64,000 bases of DNA, from assembly GCF_047149785.1 (NCBI RefSeq), contig NZ_BAAGBE010000001.1, positions 62,001-126,000 on the forward strand, read 5' to 3'. Shown here one piece after another: positions 1 through 8,668 of the stretch. This DNA is from Nitrobacter sp047149785. Lineage in GTDB: Bacteria; Pseudomonadota; Alphaproteobacteria; Rhizobiales; Xanthobacteraceae. A model generated the notes under the pieces. That model made no database searches. It worked only from the letters and a program-made list of their open reading frames with translations, and was not told the origin of the DNA. The translations under genes were made by a program, and so were the position numbers. How positions within the stretch are numbered: position 1 is the stretch's first letter; each line of letters opens with the position of its first letter.

Positions 1-1
1 G

Positions 2-487
2 GGCAACTTCACGGAGATGAAGCGGCTGATGGGCGAGGCCGATCGGCTTGCCTACAACGTCAGCAATATCGAGTCGCAGTTCTCGTCGACCTTCCAGAAT
101 TTTGCGGTCGGCAAGTCCGACGCCCAGCTCATCGCTTCCGCACGCGAGCGATGGCAGCAATCGCTATCGGCTTACGAGCACTCGCTGAAGGCGGGCGCGA
201 CCGCCGTGCAGAATCTCGACAGCACGCGCACGCAAACCAGCACGTTGGTCAACACCAGCCAATCGGCGGTGGGCGTGCTTCAGGCGACGCAGGCCGGCAA
301 TCAGCTTCTCGGCGTTCAGACCAGCCAGCTCGCCGATCTCACTTCGATGTTGGCGGCGCAGGGGCGGGCCAACGCTCTGGAAAAGTCGCGTCAGGCCGCC
401 GCGCAGGAGCAGGCGCGCGAGCAATTCGGCCGCTTCCTGACGGGCAGCAGCTACACGCCCACCACCGTTCGCATGTTCCACGACTGA
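2..487 (+). CDS. trbJ: TrbJ, P-type conjugative transfer protein (5' end outside window)
   Basis: C-terminal part of TrbJ, a periplasmic component of the P-type mating-pair-formation type IV secretion system. The reading frame is open from the first bases of the window, before the first internal ATG at 17, so the true start lies upstream. What is visible is about 161 residues of mostly helical sequence rich in Gln, Ser and Ala, with long heptad-like stretches, as is usual for the TrbJ/VirB5 class. It is the first of a tightly packed trb run on the + strand, 10 bp before trbK. Identity rests mainly on gene order (J-K-L-F-G-I) and the Gln-rich helical C-terminus. Confidence 0.9.
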   Translation, partial: GNFTEMKRLMGEADRLAYNVSNIESQFSSTFQNFAVGKSDAQLIASARERWQQSLSAYEHSLKAGATAVQNLDSTRTQTSTLVNTSQSAVGVLQATQAGNQLLGVQTSQLADLTSMLAAQGRANALEKSRQAAAQEQAREQFGRFLTGSSYTPTTVRMFHD

Positions 488-497
488 GGGCGCGAAC

Positions 498-764
498 ATG
501 GATTGGAAGCTCGCCACCAGGGTCATTGCCGTCCTCTTCGTCGCGGCGCTCATGGTGGCGTGCGCGATCGCGCTGCGTCCCGATGCGACAGAGGAGGCGC
601 CCGCACCAACGGTTCAGCCGCAGAGCGGCGAGCCCGCCTCGAGCGAATTGCTCCGCTGCCGCGAGATCGGCGCCGCCGCGCTCGACGACGCCGGGTGCAA
701 GAAGGCATGGGCCGACAGCCGCCGTCATTTTCTTGAAGGCAATGCGGAGCGGTCGCGGCCATGA
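498..764 (+). CDS. trbK: TrbK-like entry-exclusion lipoprotein
   Basis: An 88-residue protein with an N-terminal hydrophobic segment ending in VACA, which fits a lipoprotein signal with the lipidated Cys near residue 22. A short acidic/proline-rich linker follows, then a Cys-containing domain (LLRCREIG ... DDAGCKKAW) typical of the alternative TrbK family in alphaproteobacterial conjugative elements. TrbK proteins sit in the envelope and block redundant mating between cells that already carry the element. It lies between trbJ and trbL and overlaps trbL by the four bases ATGA, indicating translational coupling. The family assignment combines position, size and the lipobox-like signal. Confidence 0.85.
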   Translation: MDWKLATRVIAVLFVAALMVACAIALRPDATEEAPAPTVQPQSGEPASSELLRCREIGAAALDDAGCKKAWADSRRHFLEGNAERSRP

Positions 765-2110
765 ACACGGGCGTCATCGACCGCTTTCTGGAGACCTTCA
801 CCCGCTACATCGACTCGGGCTTCGGTCTGCTCGGCGGCGAGATCGGATTCCTCACCTCCACGCTGATCGTGATCGACATCACGTTGGCGGGCCTGTTCTG
901 GGCCTGGGGCGCCGATGAAAACGTGATTGCGCGTCTCATCAAGAAGACGCTCTACATCGGTGTCTTCGCCTTCATCATCGGTAATTTCAACCGGCTCGCC
1001 GGCATCGTTTTCCAGTCCTTCAGCGGTCTCGGCCTGAAGGCCGGCGGATCATCGCTGACCGCTGACACCTTGCTTCAGCCCGGCCGCGTGGCGCAGGTCG
1101 GTATCGACGCCGGCAATCCCATCCTCAAGGCCGCCGGCGACCTGATGGGCTACATCTCCTTCTTCGAAAACTTCGTGCAGATCATGGTGCTCATGATCGC
1201 CTGGGCGATCGTGCTCATCGCCTTCTTCATTCTCGCGGTCCAGATCTTCGTCACGCTGATCGAGTTCAAATTGACCACGCTGGCGGGCTTCGTGCTGATC
1301 CCGTTCGCGTTGTTCAACAAGACCGCCTTTCTCGCCGAAAAGGTGCTTGGCAACATCGTCGCCTCCGGCGTCAAGATTCTCGTGCTCGCCGTCATCGTCG
1401 GCATCGGCTCCGGCCTGTTCAGCGAGTTCACCTCGGGATTCTCGGGCACGCCGACGATCACCGACGCACTCGCGCTCGTGCTCGGTGCGCTTTCGCTGAT
1501 GGGATTGTCGATCTTTGGTCCGGGGATCGCGACGGGGCTTGTTTCCGGCGCCCCGCAACTCGGGGCAGGGGCGGCCGTCGGCACCGGCCTTGCCGCCGCA
1601 GGCATTGGGGCGGCGAGCGTCATGGGAGCGGGCGCGGCCTTGGGTGGAGGCGCCGCCGCAATCGGAGCGGGCGGACGCATGACGGCCGCGGCGGCGCGTG
1701 GCGGCGCGCATCTCGCCGGTGCTACATCGGGCGCGTATAGCGGCGGCGCATCCGGCCATGCCGGCATGGGCGCCGTAGCTGGCGGTCTCGGCGGCGTCGC
1801 CAAGGCAGGCGCTTCCGCTGCGATCCAGCCGGTGCGGCAGGCCGCGTCGCGTGCGGCAGCTTCCCTCAAAACCAGTTACGCCGCCGGCGGCGCTGCGACC
1901 ACGGGCGGACAATCGTCGCCGGCAGCGGCCGCGGGCGCTTCGGCCACTCAATCTCCGTCAGCATCTGGCGCACCGCCGGCCTGGGCCGCGCGCATGAAGC
2001 GCAGCCAGACCATGAGCCACGGCGCTACCGCCGCCGCCCATGCCGTGCGCTCCGGCGATCACGGCGGCGGCTCGATGTCCGTTTCCCTTCATCAGGATGA
2101 CCACAAATGA
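761..2110 (+). CDS. trbL: TrbL, inner-membrane conjugal transfer protein
   Basis: A 449-residue polytopic membrane protein. Residues up to about 270 hold several long hydrophobic segments, including an early LTSTLIVIDITLAGLFWAWG segment and LGALSLMGLSIFGPGIATGL. The last roughly 170 residues are low-complexity Ala/Gly/Ser-rich, a hallmark of TrbL/VirB6 C-termini. TrbL forms part of the inner-membrane channel of the mating-pair apparatus. It overlaps trbK upstream and trbF downstream by ATGA, so it is part of one transcript. The GC-rich low-complexity tail produces long spurious antisense frames, which were not called. Confidence 0.93.
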   Translation: MNTGVIDRFLETFTRYIDSGFGLLGGEIGFLTSTLIVIDITLAGLFWAWGADENVIARLIKKTLYIGVFAFIIGNFNRLAGIVFQSFSGLGLKAGGSSLTADTLLQPGRVAQVGIDAGNPILKAAGDLMGYISFFENFVQIMVLMIAWAIVLIAFFILAVQIFVTLIEFKLTTLAGFVLIPFALFNKTAFLAEKVLGNIVASGVKILVLAVIVGIGSGLFSEFTSGFSGTPTITDALALVLGALSLMGLSIFGPGIATGLVSGAPQLGAGAAVGTGLAAAGIGAASVMGAGAALGGGAAAIGAGGRMTAAAARGGAHLAGATSGAYSGGASGHAGMGAVAGGLGGVAKAGASAAIQPVRQAASRAAASLKTSYAAGGAATTGGQSSPAAAAGASATQSPSASGAPPAWAARMKRSQTMSHGATAAAHAVRSGDHGGGSMSVSLHQDDHK

Positions 2111-2793
2111 ATCTCTTTCGCCGACCTTCGGTGCGCTATGCGCGCACGCCCGAACCCGAGACCCCGTATCTGAAAGCCGCGCAGGTCTGGGACGAGCGTA
2201 TCGGCTCCGCCCGCGTGCAGGCCAAAAACTGGCGCTTGATGGCTTTCGGCTCGCTAGCGCTCGCCGGCAGCTTCGCGGCGGCGCTGGTCTGGCAATCGAC
2301 GCAAGGCACCGTCGTTCCCTGGGTGGTGCAGGTCGACAAGTTCGGCGAAGCGCAGGCGGTGGCGTCCGCCGTTTCCGATTATCGGCCGACCGATCCGCAG
2401 ATCGCATGGCATCTGGCGCGCTTCATCGAGCAGGTGCGCAGCATTCCGGCCGATCCGGTCATCGTGCGGCAGAATTGGCTTCGTGCCTACGATTACACGA
2501 CCAATCGCGGCGCGATCGCGCTTAACGACTATGCGCGGGGCAACGATCCCTTCACGAAGGTCGGGAAGCAGCAAATCGCGGTCGAGATATCGAGCGTCAT
2601 TCGCGCGTCGCCAGAGAGCTTCCGCATCGCTTGGCTGGAGCGCCGCTACGAGAACGGCCAGCTCTCCGGCACCGAACGCTGGACCGCCATTCTGACTGTC
2701 GTGATCCAGCAGCCGCGCACGGCCGACAAGCTACGCACCAATCCGCTCGGGGTATTCGTCAACGCAATCAACTGGTCGAAGGAGATGGGATAA
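2107..2793 (+). CDS. trbF: TrbF, VirB8-like conjugal transfer protein
   Basis: A 228-residue bitopic inner-membrane protein. It begins with a short cytoplasmic stretch containing RTPEPETPYLKAAQVWDERIG, a strongly conserved TrbF opening. One transmembrane helix follows around residues 40-62, and then a periplasmic NTF2-like domain. VirB8/TrbF nucleates assembly of the secretion channel. It overlaps trbL by four bases and its TAA stop shares a base with the trbG ATG. Length and start motif agree with the family and no damage is visible. Confidence 0.95.
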   Translation: MNLFRRPSVRYARTPEPETPYLKAAQVWDERIGSARVQAKNWRLMAFGSLALAGSFAAALVWQSTQGTVVPWVVQVDKFGEAQAVASAVSDYRPTDPQIAWHLARFIEQVRSIPADPVIVRQNWLRAYDYTTNRGAIALNDYARGNDPFTKVGKQQIAVEISSVIRASPESFRIAWLERRYENGQLSGTERWTAILTVVIQQPRTADKLRTNPLGVFVNAINWSKEMG

Positions 2794-3812
2794 TGGGGGA
2801 CAATAGAAAGAATGTCGCGCCGGCGCTGATCGCAGTCATGCTGGCGACGACAGCGCTCGCTGGCTGCGCCAACAAATTCATTCCGCCGGACATCGACTAC
2901 GACGACGCGGCGCCTGCCGTGCTCAGCGCCGATCCGGTCGGGTCGGTGAAGGTGGTCGAGCTACCGAAGCCGCTGCCGCTGCCGGGCCAATTGAAACCCG
3001 TCAACGCAGGCAAGACCAAGCCCGAGCCGGCCGATCCCAAGAAGCGCGTCGCGCTGGCCAATGAAGCTGCGCGGATGCAGCCCGTGCGCAACGGCTTCAT
3101 CAACGCCGTGCAGGTCTATCCCTTCGTTGTCGGCGCCCTCTATCAAGTCTACGCCGCGCCGGGCCAAGTCACGGACATCGCGCTTCAGCCGGGCGAGCAG
3201 CTTGTCGGCGCTGGTCCCGTCGCCGCCGGCGACACGGTGCGCTGGATCGTTGGCGATACGCTCAGCGGGTCCGGGCAAACCGCCCAAGTCCACCTCCTCG
3301 TCAAGCCGACGCGGCCGGACCTTCAGACCAACCTCGTCATTAACACCAACCTGCGCACCTATCATATGGAGTTGCGCTCGACAGAAAAGACCTACATGGC
3401 CTCGGTGTCGTGGCAATATCCGCAGGATCAGTTGATCGCGCTGCGGCGGCAGAACCAACAGACCGCGCTCATGCAGCCGGTCGCGTCCGGCGTCGATATT
3501 TCGAGATTGAACTTTCGCTACCAGATCGAGGGCGACAGCGCCCCGTGGCGGCCGCTGCGCGCCTTCGATGACGGCAACAAGGTCTATATCGAGTTTCCGT
3601 CGGGGATCGGGCAGGGCGAGATGCCGCCGCTCTTTATTATAGGCCCGTCCGGCAATTCGGAGTTGGTCAACTACCGCGCCCGCCAGAACTACTACGTCGT
3701 CGATCGTCTGTTCGCCGCCGCCGAACTCAGGTTGGGCGACAAGGACAGCGAGAAGCGCGTGCATATCGTGCGCACCGACGGCCGGCCGGGACTTAGCCCA
3801 AAGTTGTTCTGA
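2793..3812 (+). CDS. trbG: TrbG, VirB9-like conjugal transfer protein
   Basis: A 339-residue periplasmic/outer-membrane-associated protein of the VirB9/CagX family. The start is the ATG whose A is the last base of the trbF stop (TAATG). A lipoprotein-type signal follows (residues about 8-26, ATTALAGC) and then a proline-rich linker. The C-terminal domain carries family-typical strings such as QNYYVVDRLF and KRVHIVRTDG. With TrbI it builds the outer part of the type IV secretion core complex. A longer reading frame extends upstream but lies inside trbF, so the shorter coupled start is preferred. Confidence 0.95.
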   Translation: MGDNRKNVAPALIAVMLATTALAGCANKFIPPDIDYDDAAPAVLSADPVGSVKVVELPKPLPLPGQLKPVNAGKTKPEPADPKKRVALANEAARMQPVRNGFINAVQVYPFVVGALYQVYAAPGQVTDIALQPGEQLVGAGPVAAGDTVRWIVGDTLSGSGQTAQVHLLVKPTRPDLQTNLVINTNLRTYHMELRSTEKTYMASVSWQYPQDQLIALRRQNQQTALMQPVASGVDISRLNFRYQIEGDSAPWRPLRAFDDGNKVYIEFPSGIGQGEMPPLFIIGPSGNSELVNYRARQNYYVVDRLFAAAELRLGDKDSEKRVHIVRTDGRPGLSPKLF

Positions 3813-5026
3813 TGACCGACGCCCAAACTCCGCCTCCCGGCGATGTCCGTGCCGAACTGCGCTTGCGTCCTGAGCAGCCGCTCGTCACGCGCCTGTCGCG
3901 CAAGGTGCTCACTATGATCGGTGGTGTCAGCGCCGTCGCCATCATGGCTGCGCTGTTCTGGGCGCTCGACGCAAACCGCCGCGCCAACCAATCGCCAACC
4001 GAACTTTACAGCACGGAGAACCGCACGCCGGCAGATGGACTGGTCGGCCTGCCGAAGGACTACACCGGCATCCCCAAGCTCGGCCCTGCGCTCCCGGGCG
4101 ACCTGGGGAGGCCGATCCTACGCGCGCAGGAAGAGGGGCGTCCTGTCGTGCCGCCGGATGTCCGCACGCCACGAGCAGACCCGGAGGAACAGCGCCGTCT
4201 CGCCGAGATTGAAGCCGCGCGCGTGGCGAAAGTCTTCACCGATAGCCGCGGAATGGAGGCGACGGTCGCACCAGCCGCAGCACCCCCCGTTGGCCGCGTC
4301 GATCCGGCGACGGGTCTCGCGCTGCCGACCGAGACGCCGCCGCTCGATCCAGGCGCCGCGCAGAACATGCAGGATCGCAAGCTCGCTTTCGTCAACGCCT
4401 CCATCGATCGACGCACCGTCACGCCTGACCGCGTGCAGGAGAAGGCGTCATCCTATGTCGTTCAGGCCGGCACCGTCATCCCCGCCGCGCTGATTACCGG
4501 CATCAAATCCGATCTGCCCGGAACGATCACCGCACAGGTGACGGAACAGGTTTACGACACCCCGACCGGCAAGCAGCTTCTCATCCCGCAGGGCGCGCGA
4601 CTGATCGGCCAGTACGACAGCCAAGTCGCATTCGGGCAGTCGCGCGTGCTGCTCGTCTGGAATCGGATCATCATGCCCAACGGCACCTCAATCGTCTTGG
4701 AAAGGCAGCCGGGCGCGGACGCTCAAGGCTATTCCGGACTCGAGGATGACGTCGACTATCATTGGGGCCAACTCTTCAGGGCGGCGATCCTCTCGACCTT
4801 GCTCGGCGTGGGCACCGAGATCGGCGCCAGCAACAACGAGAACGAGATCGCCCGCGCGATCCGCCAGAGCAGCCAGGACACCGCGTCCGATGTCGGCCGA
4901 CAGCTCATCCGCCGACAGCTTAACATCCAGCCGACGCTTACCATCAGGCCGGGTTTCCCGGTCCGCGTGATCGTTAATCGCGACTTGATATTGCAGCCTT
5001 ATGGTGCCGCCAAGGAGCCGTCATGA
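3812..5026 (+). CDS. trbI: TrbI, VirB10-like conjugal transfer protein
   Basis: A 404-residue VirB10/TrbI protein that spans the envelope and links the inner and outer membrane parts of the secretion channel. It has a short cytoplasmic N-terminus, one transmembrane segment near residues 35-52, a long proline-rich periplasmic linker, and the conserved C-terminal VirB10 domain. Motifs seen there are VIPAALITGI, LIPQGARLIGQYD and RPGFPVRVIVNRDL. It follows trbG with a one-base overlap and overlaps the next small gene by ATGA. The protein appears complete. Confidence 0.95.
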   Translation: MTDAQTPPPGDVRAELRLRPEQPLVTRLSRKVLTMIGGVSAVAIMAALFWALDANRRANQSPTELYSTENRTPADGLVGLPKDYTGIPKLGPALPGDLGRPILRAQEEGRPVVPPDVRTPRADPEEQRRLAEIEAARVAKVFTDSRGMEATVAPAAAPPVGRVDPATGLALPTETPPLDPGAAQNMQDRKLAFVNASIDRRTVTPDRVQEKASSYVVQAGTVIPAALITGIKSDLPGTITAQVTEQVYDTPTGKQLLIPQGARLIGQYDSQVAFGQSRVLLVWNRIIMPNGTSIVLERQPGADAQGYSGLEDDVDYHWGQLFRAAILSTLLGVGTEIGASNNENEIARAIRQSSQDTASDVGRQLIRRQLNIQPTLTIRPGFPVRVIVNRDLILQPYGAAKEPS

Positions 5027-5250
5027 CCAAACTGAGACTCTCGGCTCTTCTCGATGACAAGCCGGTCAAGATCACCGTCGAGCTGCCGGCGGCCGTCCAT
5101 CGCGATCTCGTCGCCTATGCCGAGATTCTGGCCCGAACCTCGGGCGAGGCCACGCCACCAGATCCCGCCAAGCTGGTCGCGCCCATGCTCCAGCGCTTCA
5201 TGGCCACCGATAAGGGCTTCGCAAAAGAGAAATGCACGACTCAACGCTAA
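5023..5250 (+). CDS. DUF2274 small protein at end of trb operon
   Basis: A 75-residue protein starting within the last codons of trbI (ATGA overlap). The sequence opens MTKLRLSALLDDKPVKITVE and continues with a predicted helix (AAVHRDLVAYAEILA), matching the DUF2274 proteins that regularly close trb operons in alphaproteobacterial conjugative elements. The architecture recalls small ribbon-helix-helix-like regulators, but no function is established. It is the last gene of the trb run. The following 160 bp contain no gene. Confidence 0.85.
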   Translation: MTKLRLSALLDDKPVKITVELPAAVHRDLVAYAEILARTSGEATPPDPAKLVAPMLQRFMATDKGFAKEKCTTQR

Positions 5251-5359
5251 GGGATGGCGTTGAGCCCCACGCGACTTTCGTTCCGTTGGCATCGGTGACG
5301 ACGAACGTGTCGGCATTTTTTTCTCATTAGCCGCTAGGCGGAAACCCGCGGCTCGCTGC

Positions 5360-5390
5360 TTGACCTATGAGAACAAAATAGGAACATTGA
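5360..5390 (+). promoter_or_regulatory. SOS (LexA) box overlapping a promoter
   Basis: GAAC at 5371-5374, seven bases, then GAAC at 5382-5385 gives an exact match to the alphaproteobacterial LexA operator (direct repeat GAAC-N7-GAAC, the complement of GTTC-N7-GTTC). A TTGACC hexamer at 5360-5365 could be the -35 element, so bound LexA would cover the promoter. It lies 33 bp upstream of the 5418 ORF. The binding rule is established for alphaproteobacteria; regulation of this site is inferred. Confidence 0.75.
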
Positions 5391-5417
5391 CGGAGCAAGG
5401 TCCATCAGGAACTCGCA

Positions 5418-5621
5418 ATGTCGGAAGCGGCGGGAGCCGATTCCATCTCAGAATCGGAACGGCTTGATATGGCCGTGGATCAAGCCATTGCGGAGCACGA
5501 TGGTGATCCGCGGCGCACGATCCGGACGCTGCTTCTGGTGCAGTGGCGACTGGAGGCGAAGGTCTCACAAGGCTTCATCAGGGGCGTCCGATACGGCCGC
5601 TTTCGCTGTTACAACGGCTAG
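5418..5621 (+). CDS. 67-residue protein, putative SOS-induced
   Basis: A small acidic-N-terminal protein beginning MSEAAGADSISESERLDMAV, followed by an amphipathic helix and a basic end (GVRYGRFRCYNG). I do not recognise a characterised family. Short proteins with a DxAIxxxDGDxRxTIRxLL-like core are common as hypotheticals in Hyphomicrobiales. The gene lies directly downstream of the LexA-type box, so it is probably induced by DNA damage. The next gene on the same strand starts 95 bp later with its own possible TTGACT -35 element, so co-transcription is uncertain. Confidence 0.6.
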   Translation: MSEAAGADSISESERLDMAVDQAIAEHDGDPRRTIRTLLLVQWRLEAKVSQGFIRGVRYGRFRCYNG

Positions 5622-5716
5622 CCGCCTGCGACCGGCGCCTTCCAACCCGATCTTAACGGTTAAGCGGGTATTGACTGTGATCGATAAACGATCGACAGCG
5701 CGATGTGGGAACGGTC

Positions 5717-6496
5717 ATGGCCGAGACACAAATTGAATGGACCGACGCCACCTGGAATCCGGTTGCTGGCTGCTCCATCGTCAGCGCTGGTTGTACGAAT
5801 TGCTACGCCATGGAAATGGCGAGACGACTTCAGGCGATGAATGTCCCGAAATATAAAGGACTGACGCGCCGCAGCGGAAAACGAACCGTTTGGAACGGCG
5901 TAGTCCGTGAAGACAAGGCTGCCTTGGACATTCCGCTACGCTGGAAGAAGCCGCGAAAAATCTTCGTTAACTCGATGTCTGACCTGTTTCATGATCGGGT
6001 GACGGACGCCTTCATCCTGAAAGTGTGGGCTGTGATGCGTGCCACACCCTATCATCACTATCAGATCCTCACCAAGCGTCCCGAGCGTATGGGAGCGCTG
6101 GTTCGCTCCAAGATCGGCGAAGTTCTGCCGAACGTATGGCTCGGCACCAGCGTCGAGAACGCCAACGTCGTCGAGCGCATCGATCATTTGCGTACCGTTC
6201 CGGCGGCGATCCGTTTTATCTCTTTTGAGCCGCTGATCGGCCCGGTGGGGGCGGTCGATCTTCACGACATGCATTGGGCCATCGTCGGAGGAGAGAGCGG
6301 AAGATCGGCCCGCCCGATCCGTGAAGAATGGATCGATGAAATCTTCGATCGGTGTGCGATGCACAACACCGCGTTCTTCTTTAAGCAGTGGGGGACATGG
6401 GGGAAAGACAACAAGCGTCGTTCCAAAAAGGCCAATGGGCGCGTATATCGCGATCAGGTCTGGGACGAAATGCCGGAGGCTTCGCTCGCGCTCTGA
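5717..6496 (+). CDS. DUF5131 (phage Gp37/Gp68) family three-Cys protein
   Basis: A 259-residue protein of the phage Gp37/Gp68-like family. The N-terminus IEWTDATWNPVAGCS is the family signature. Cys19, Cys26 and Cys29 form C-x6-C-x2-C, which resembles an iron-sulfur cluster motif and gives its partner family the name three-Cys-motif partner. Later conserved strings are FVNSMSDLFHD, LTKRPERM, WLGTSVEN and IVGGESG. The biochemical role is unknown; relation to radical-SAM-type enzymes is suggested only by the Cys pattern. The start is the ATG at 5717 rather than a GTG four codons upstream. The tcmP gene follows 39 bp later, the usual pairing. Confidence 0.88.
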   Translation: MAETQIEWTDATWNPVAGCSIVSAGCTNCYAMEMARRLQAMNVPKYKGLTRRSGKRTVWNGVVREDKAALDIPLRWKKPRKIFVNSMSDLFHDRVTDAFILKVWAVMRATPYHHYQILTKRPERMGALVRSKIGEVLPNVWLGTSVENANVVERIDHLRTVPAAIRFISFEPLIGPVGAVDLHDMHWAIVGGESGRSARPIREEWIDEIFDRCAMHNTAFFFKQWGTWGKDNKRRSKKANGRVYRDQVWDEMPEASLAL

Positions 6497-6535
6497 GAAT
6501 GACGCCTCTGGATAGCAGGATTCATTCGGGGGCGA

Positions 6536-7801
6536 ATGTCGAAAAAACCGTATTCATGGGTCACGGGCGCGATTCTTGAGGAGCACTCAAGACGCAAGCA
6601 TAAGGTCATCGGCGAATACGTCGCGCGCTATCTGGCTGTGCGCTGCCAGCTTCCTCAGCAGTCCCGGTTTCGTCTTGCCATTGTCGATGGTTTTGCGGGC
6701 GGCGGCCGATACAAGTGCGGCAGTCCCGGGTCTCCCCTGATTTTTATAAACGAGCTTCGTATCGCGACGGAGCAATTCAACATCAAGCGTCAGGCCGAGG
6801 GGATGTCGCCGCTCGACATCGAATGCCTGTTCATCCTGAACGACTTCGACAAAGAGACCGTCGAGCTGTTGAAAACGAATGCCGCTTCGTTTGTCGCCGA
6901 AATCAAGGAGAACGTGCCGAAACTCCACCTTCGCGTCGAGTATCGAAATGAGAAGTTCGACGAGCTCTATCCCGAAGTGAAGCAACTGTTGGAACGCGGC
7001 AGCTATCACAACGTCCTTTTCAACCTGGATCAATGCGGAACAGGCAGCGTTGAAATCAACACGATTGGCGACATTGTCGCGTCGTTCACGTCGGTTGAAA
7101 TCTTCTACACATTCGGCATCCAGACGTTGCTGACGTTCTTGCATCAGACGGATCGGGCCGCGCTGGCCAAGCAGCTTGCGCCGTTTGGCGTCAGTCCTGA
7201 TGATCTATCGCAGCTCGATGGTTTGATGACCAAGGACGCCTGGCTTGGCGCAGCGGAACGCATCGTCTTTGAGTCGTTTCGGCGATGCGCGAACTACGTC
7301 AGTCCGTTTTCCATCCACAATCCGGACGGATGGCGTTATTGGCTTATCCACTTCGCAAATTCGGTTCGCGCACGTCAGGAATACAACAATATCCTGCATC
7401 AAAACAGCAGCGCCCAGGCACATTTTGGCCGGTCCGGTTTGCACATGCTGTCCTACGACCCAAGTGAAGCCGACAGTATGCTCTATGTGTTCGATGCGGC
7501 GGGAAGGGCGGAAGCCAAAAAGCAGCTTCACGATGATATTCCACGGCTCATCACAAATTACGGCGATGCCATTCCGGTCGGGGAGTTTTACGCCAGCATC
7601 TACAACGCGACCCCGGCTCACATGCTCGACATCAGTTCAGCGATCATCGAGAACCCCGACCTGGAGGTTATCACTGAACAAGGCGGCGGCGAGCGCCGCA
7701 GAGCCAACACGATCAAGACCAGCGACATCCTGCGCTTGAAACAGCAGCGAAGTTTCTTTCCGATCTTCTTTGATAATCAAAGCAGGAGAGGGAAGAAATG
7801 A
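6536..7801 (+). CDS. tcmP: Three-Cys-motif partner protein TcmP
   Basis: A 421-residue protein of the TcmP family, named because it is almost always encoded beside a three-Cys DUF5131 protein, as here. The N-terminal half contains AIVDGFAGGGRYKCGSPGSP, which resembles the glycine-rich SAM-binding loop of class I methyltransferases, and FNLDQCGTGSVE. The C-terminal part is helical and ends with a basic tail. The function is unestablished; nucleic-acid or nucleotide modification is a reasonable guess from the loop, and the pair has been seen in phages and defence-rich islands. The next gene starts 37 bp downstream on the same strand. Confidence 0.85.
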   Translation: MSKKPYSWVTGAILEEHSRRKHKVIGEYVARYLAVRCQLPQQSRFRLAIVDGFAGGGRYKCGSPGSPLIFINELRIATEQFNIKRQAEGMSPLDIECLFILNDFDKETVELLKTNAASFVAEIKENVPKLHLRVEYRNEKFDELYPEVKQLLERGSYHNVLFNLDQCGTGSVEINTIGDIVASFTSVEIFYTFGIQTLLTFLHQTDRAALAKQLAPFGVSPDDLSQLDGLMTKDAWLGAAERIVFESFRRCANYVSPFSIHNPDGWRYWLIHFANSVRARQEYNNILHQNSSAQAHFGRSGLHMLSYDPSEADSMLYVFDAAGRAEAKKQLHDDIPRLITNYGDAIPVGEFYASIYNATPAHMLDISSAIIENPDLEVITEQGGGERRRANTIKTSDILRLKQQRSFFPIFFDNQSRRGKK

Positions 7802-7838
7802 CGCGTGCCTTCGTGCTCGCATAACGATTGGTGCCCGA

Positions 7839-8621
7839 ATGGCGGACAATCGGAATACGCTCGCCCTGGTCGCAGCCGCTGCCGTCCTGGCGCTTGTATT
7901 GGGTTTTGCCTATGGCGCCACCTTCAATGGTGGTTGCGAGCAGATCAAGGATGCTCAATTTGGTTGTCTCGAATGGTGGTTCTCCCGCTACCAGACATTG
8001 ATCGCAATGTTTGGCGCGATTTTCGTTGCTTGGCTTAGCGTCCAGCCTGTTTTGAAGCAGCTCAAGCTGTCATCGGTGCAGACCGCCGTCGCCTTGCAGC
8101 AGGTTCACGCAGATCGTGAAAAACGGTTGGAAAATTGGCTCAAGCCAGAATTGGCCGCGTTTCAAAAACTGTCTGAACAACTGGCCCGTGGCTACTACGA
8201 ACGTGAGGATGACCATGGGGTGCTTCCTCACTGGGTATGGGATATGAACCAAACGGTCGACAGCGCCCGCGACCGCTTAATTCGACGGCAAGACAGAAAC
8301 TTCGGACCTGCCGAGATAACGGCCGCCCGTCAAAACCTCATCGACATCCTCGGGCGGCTCAGCAAGTGCATGTCAGAATACAATGGATCTGTCTACGCCG
8401 ACGACCCGGAGTACGATCTCTCCGACGACGATCGGGCGAAGATTGACGCAGCCGAGAACAAAGCGCGGGAAGATCTGCCGGCCCGAATTGATGAGGCGTC
8501 AGTGGCGATCAAGAAATTCGCTGAAGTTGTGGCAACGGACCTTCGGGAGTTGCGTTTGAAGCGTCGGCTCTATGATCAGTTGCTGGCGAGCGCCAACCTT
8601 CCGGCGGAGAAGTTGGACTAG
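7839..8621 (+). CDS. Membrane-anchored coiled-coil protein of unknown function
   Basis: A 260-residue protein with two N-terminal hydrophobic segments (about residues 7-27 and 43-65) separated by a short Cys-containing loop (NGGCEQ ... GCLEWW). A long charged helical region follows, suggesting a coiled coil facing the cytoplasm. Similar layouts occur in small effector or sensor proteins of phage-defence cassettes, but no specific family is recognised. The start at 7839 avoids overlap with tcmP; an ATG at 7770 inside tcmP is possible but would precede the hydrophobic segment with a charged extension. It probably forms the third gene of the DUF5131-tcmP cassette. Confidence 0.75.
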   Translation: MADNRNTLALVAAAAVLALVLGFAYGATFNGGCEQIKDAQFGCLEWWFSRYQTLIAMFGAIFVAWLSVQPVLKQLKLSSVQTAVALQQVHADREKRLENWLKPELAAFQKLSEQLARGYYEREDDHGVLPHWVWDMNQTVDSARDRLIRRQDRNFGPAEITAARQNLIDILGRLSKCMSEYNGSVYADDPEYDLSDDDRAKIDAAENKAREDLPARIDEASVAIKKFAEVVATDLRELRLKRRLYDQLLASANLPAEKLD

Positions 8622-8668
8622 GACGTCTGCGATAGCGTGGACGATGAGGCAATCGGCGATACGGATTC

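Noticed and set aside
1049..1951. 300-codon open frame on the - strand over trbL
   Set aside because: Produced by the Ala/Gly-rich GC-rich tail of trbL read backwards.
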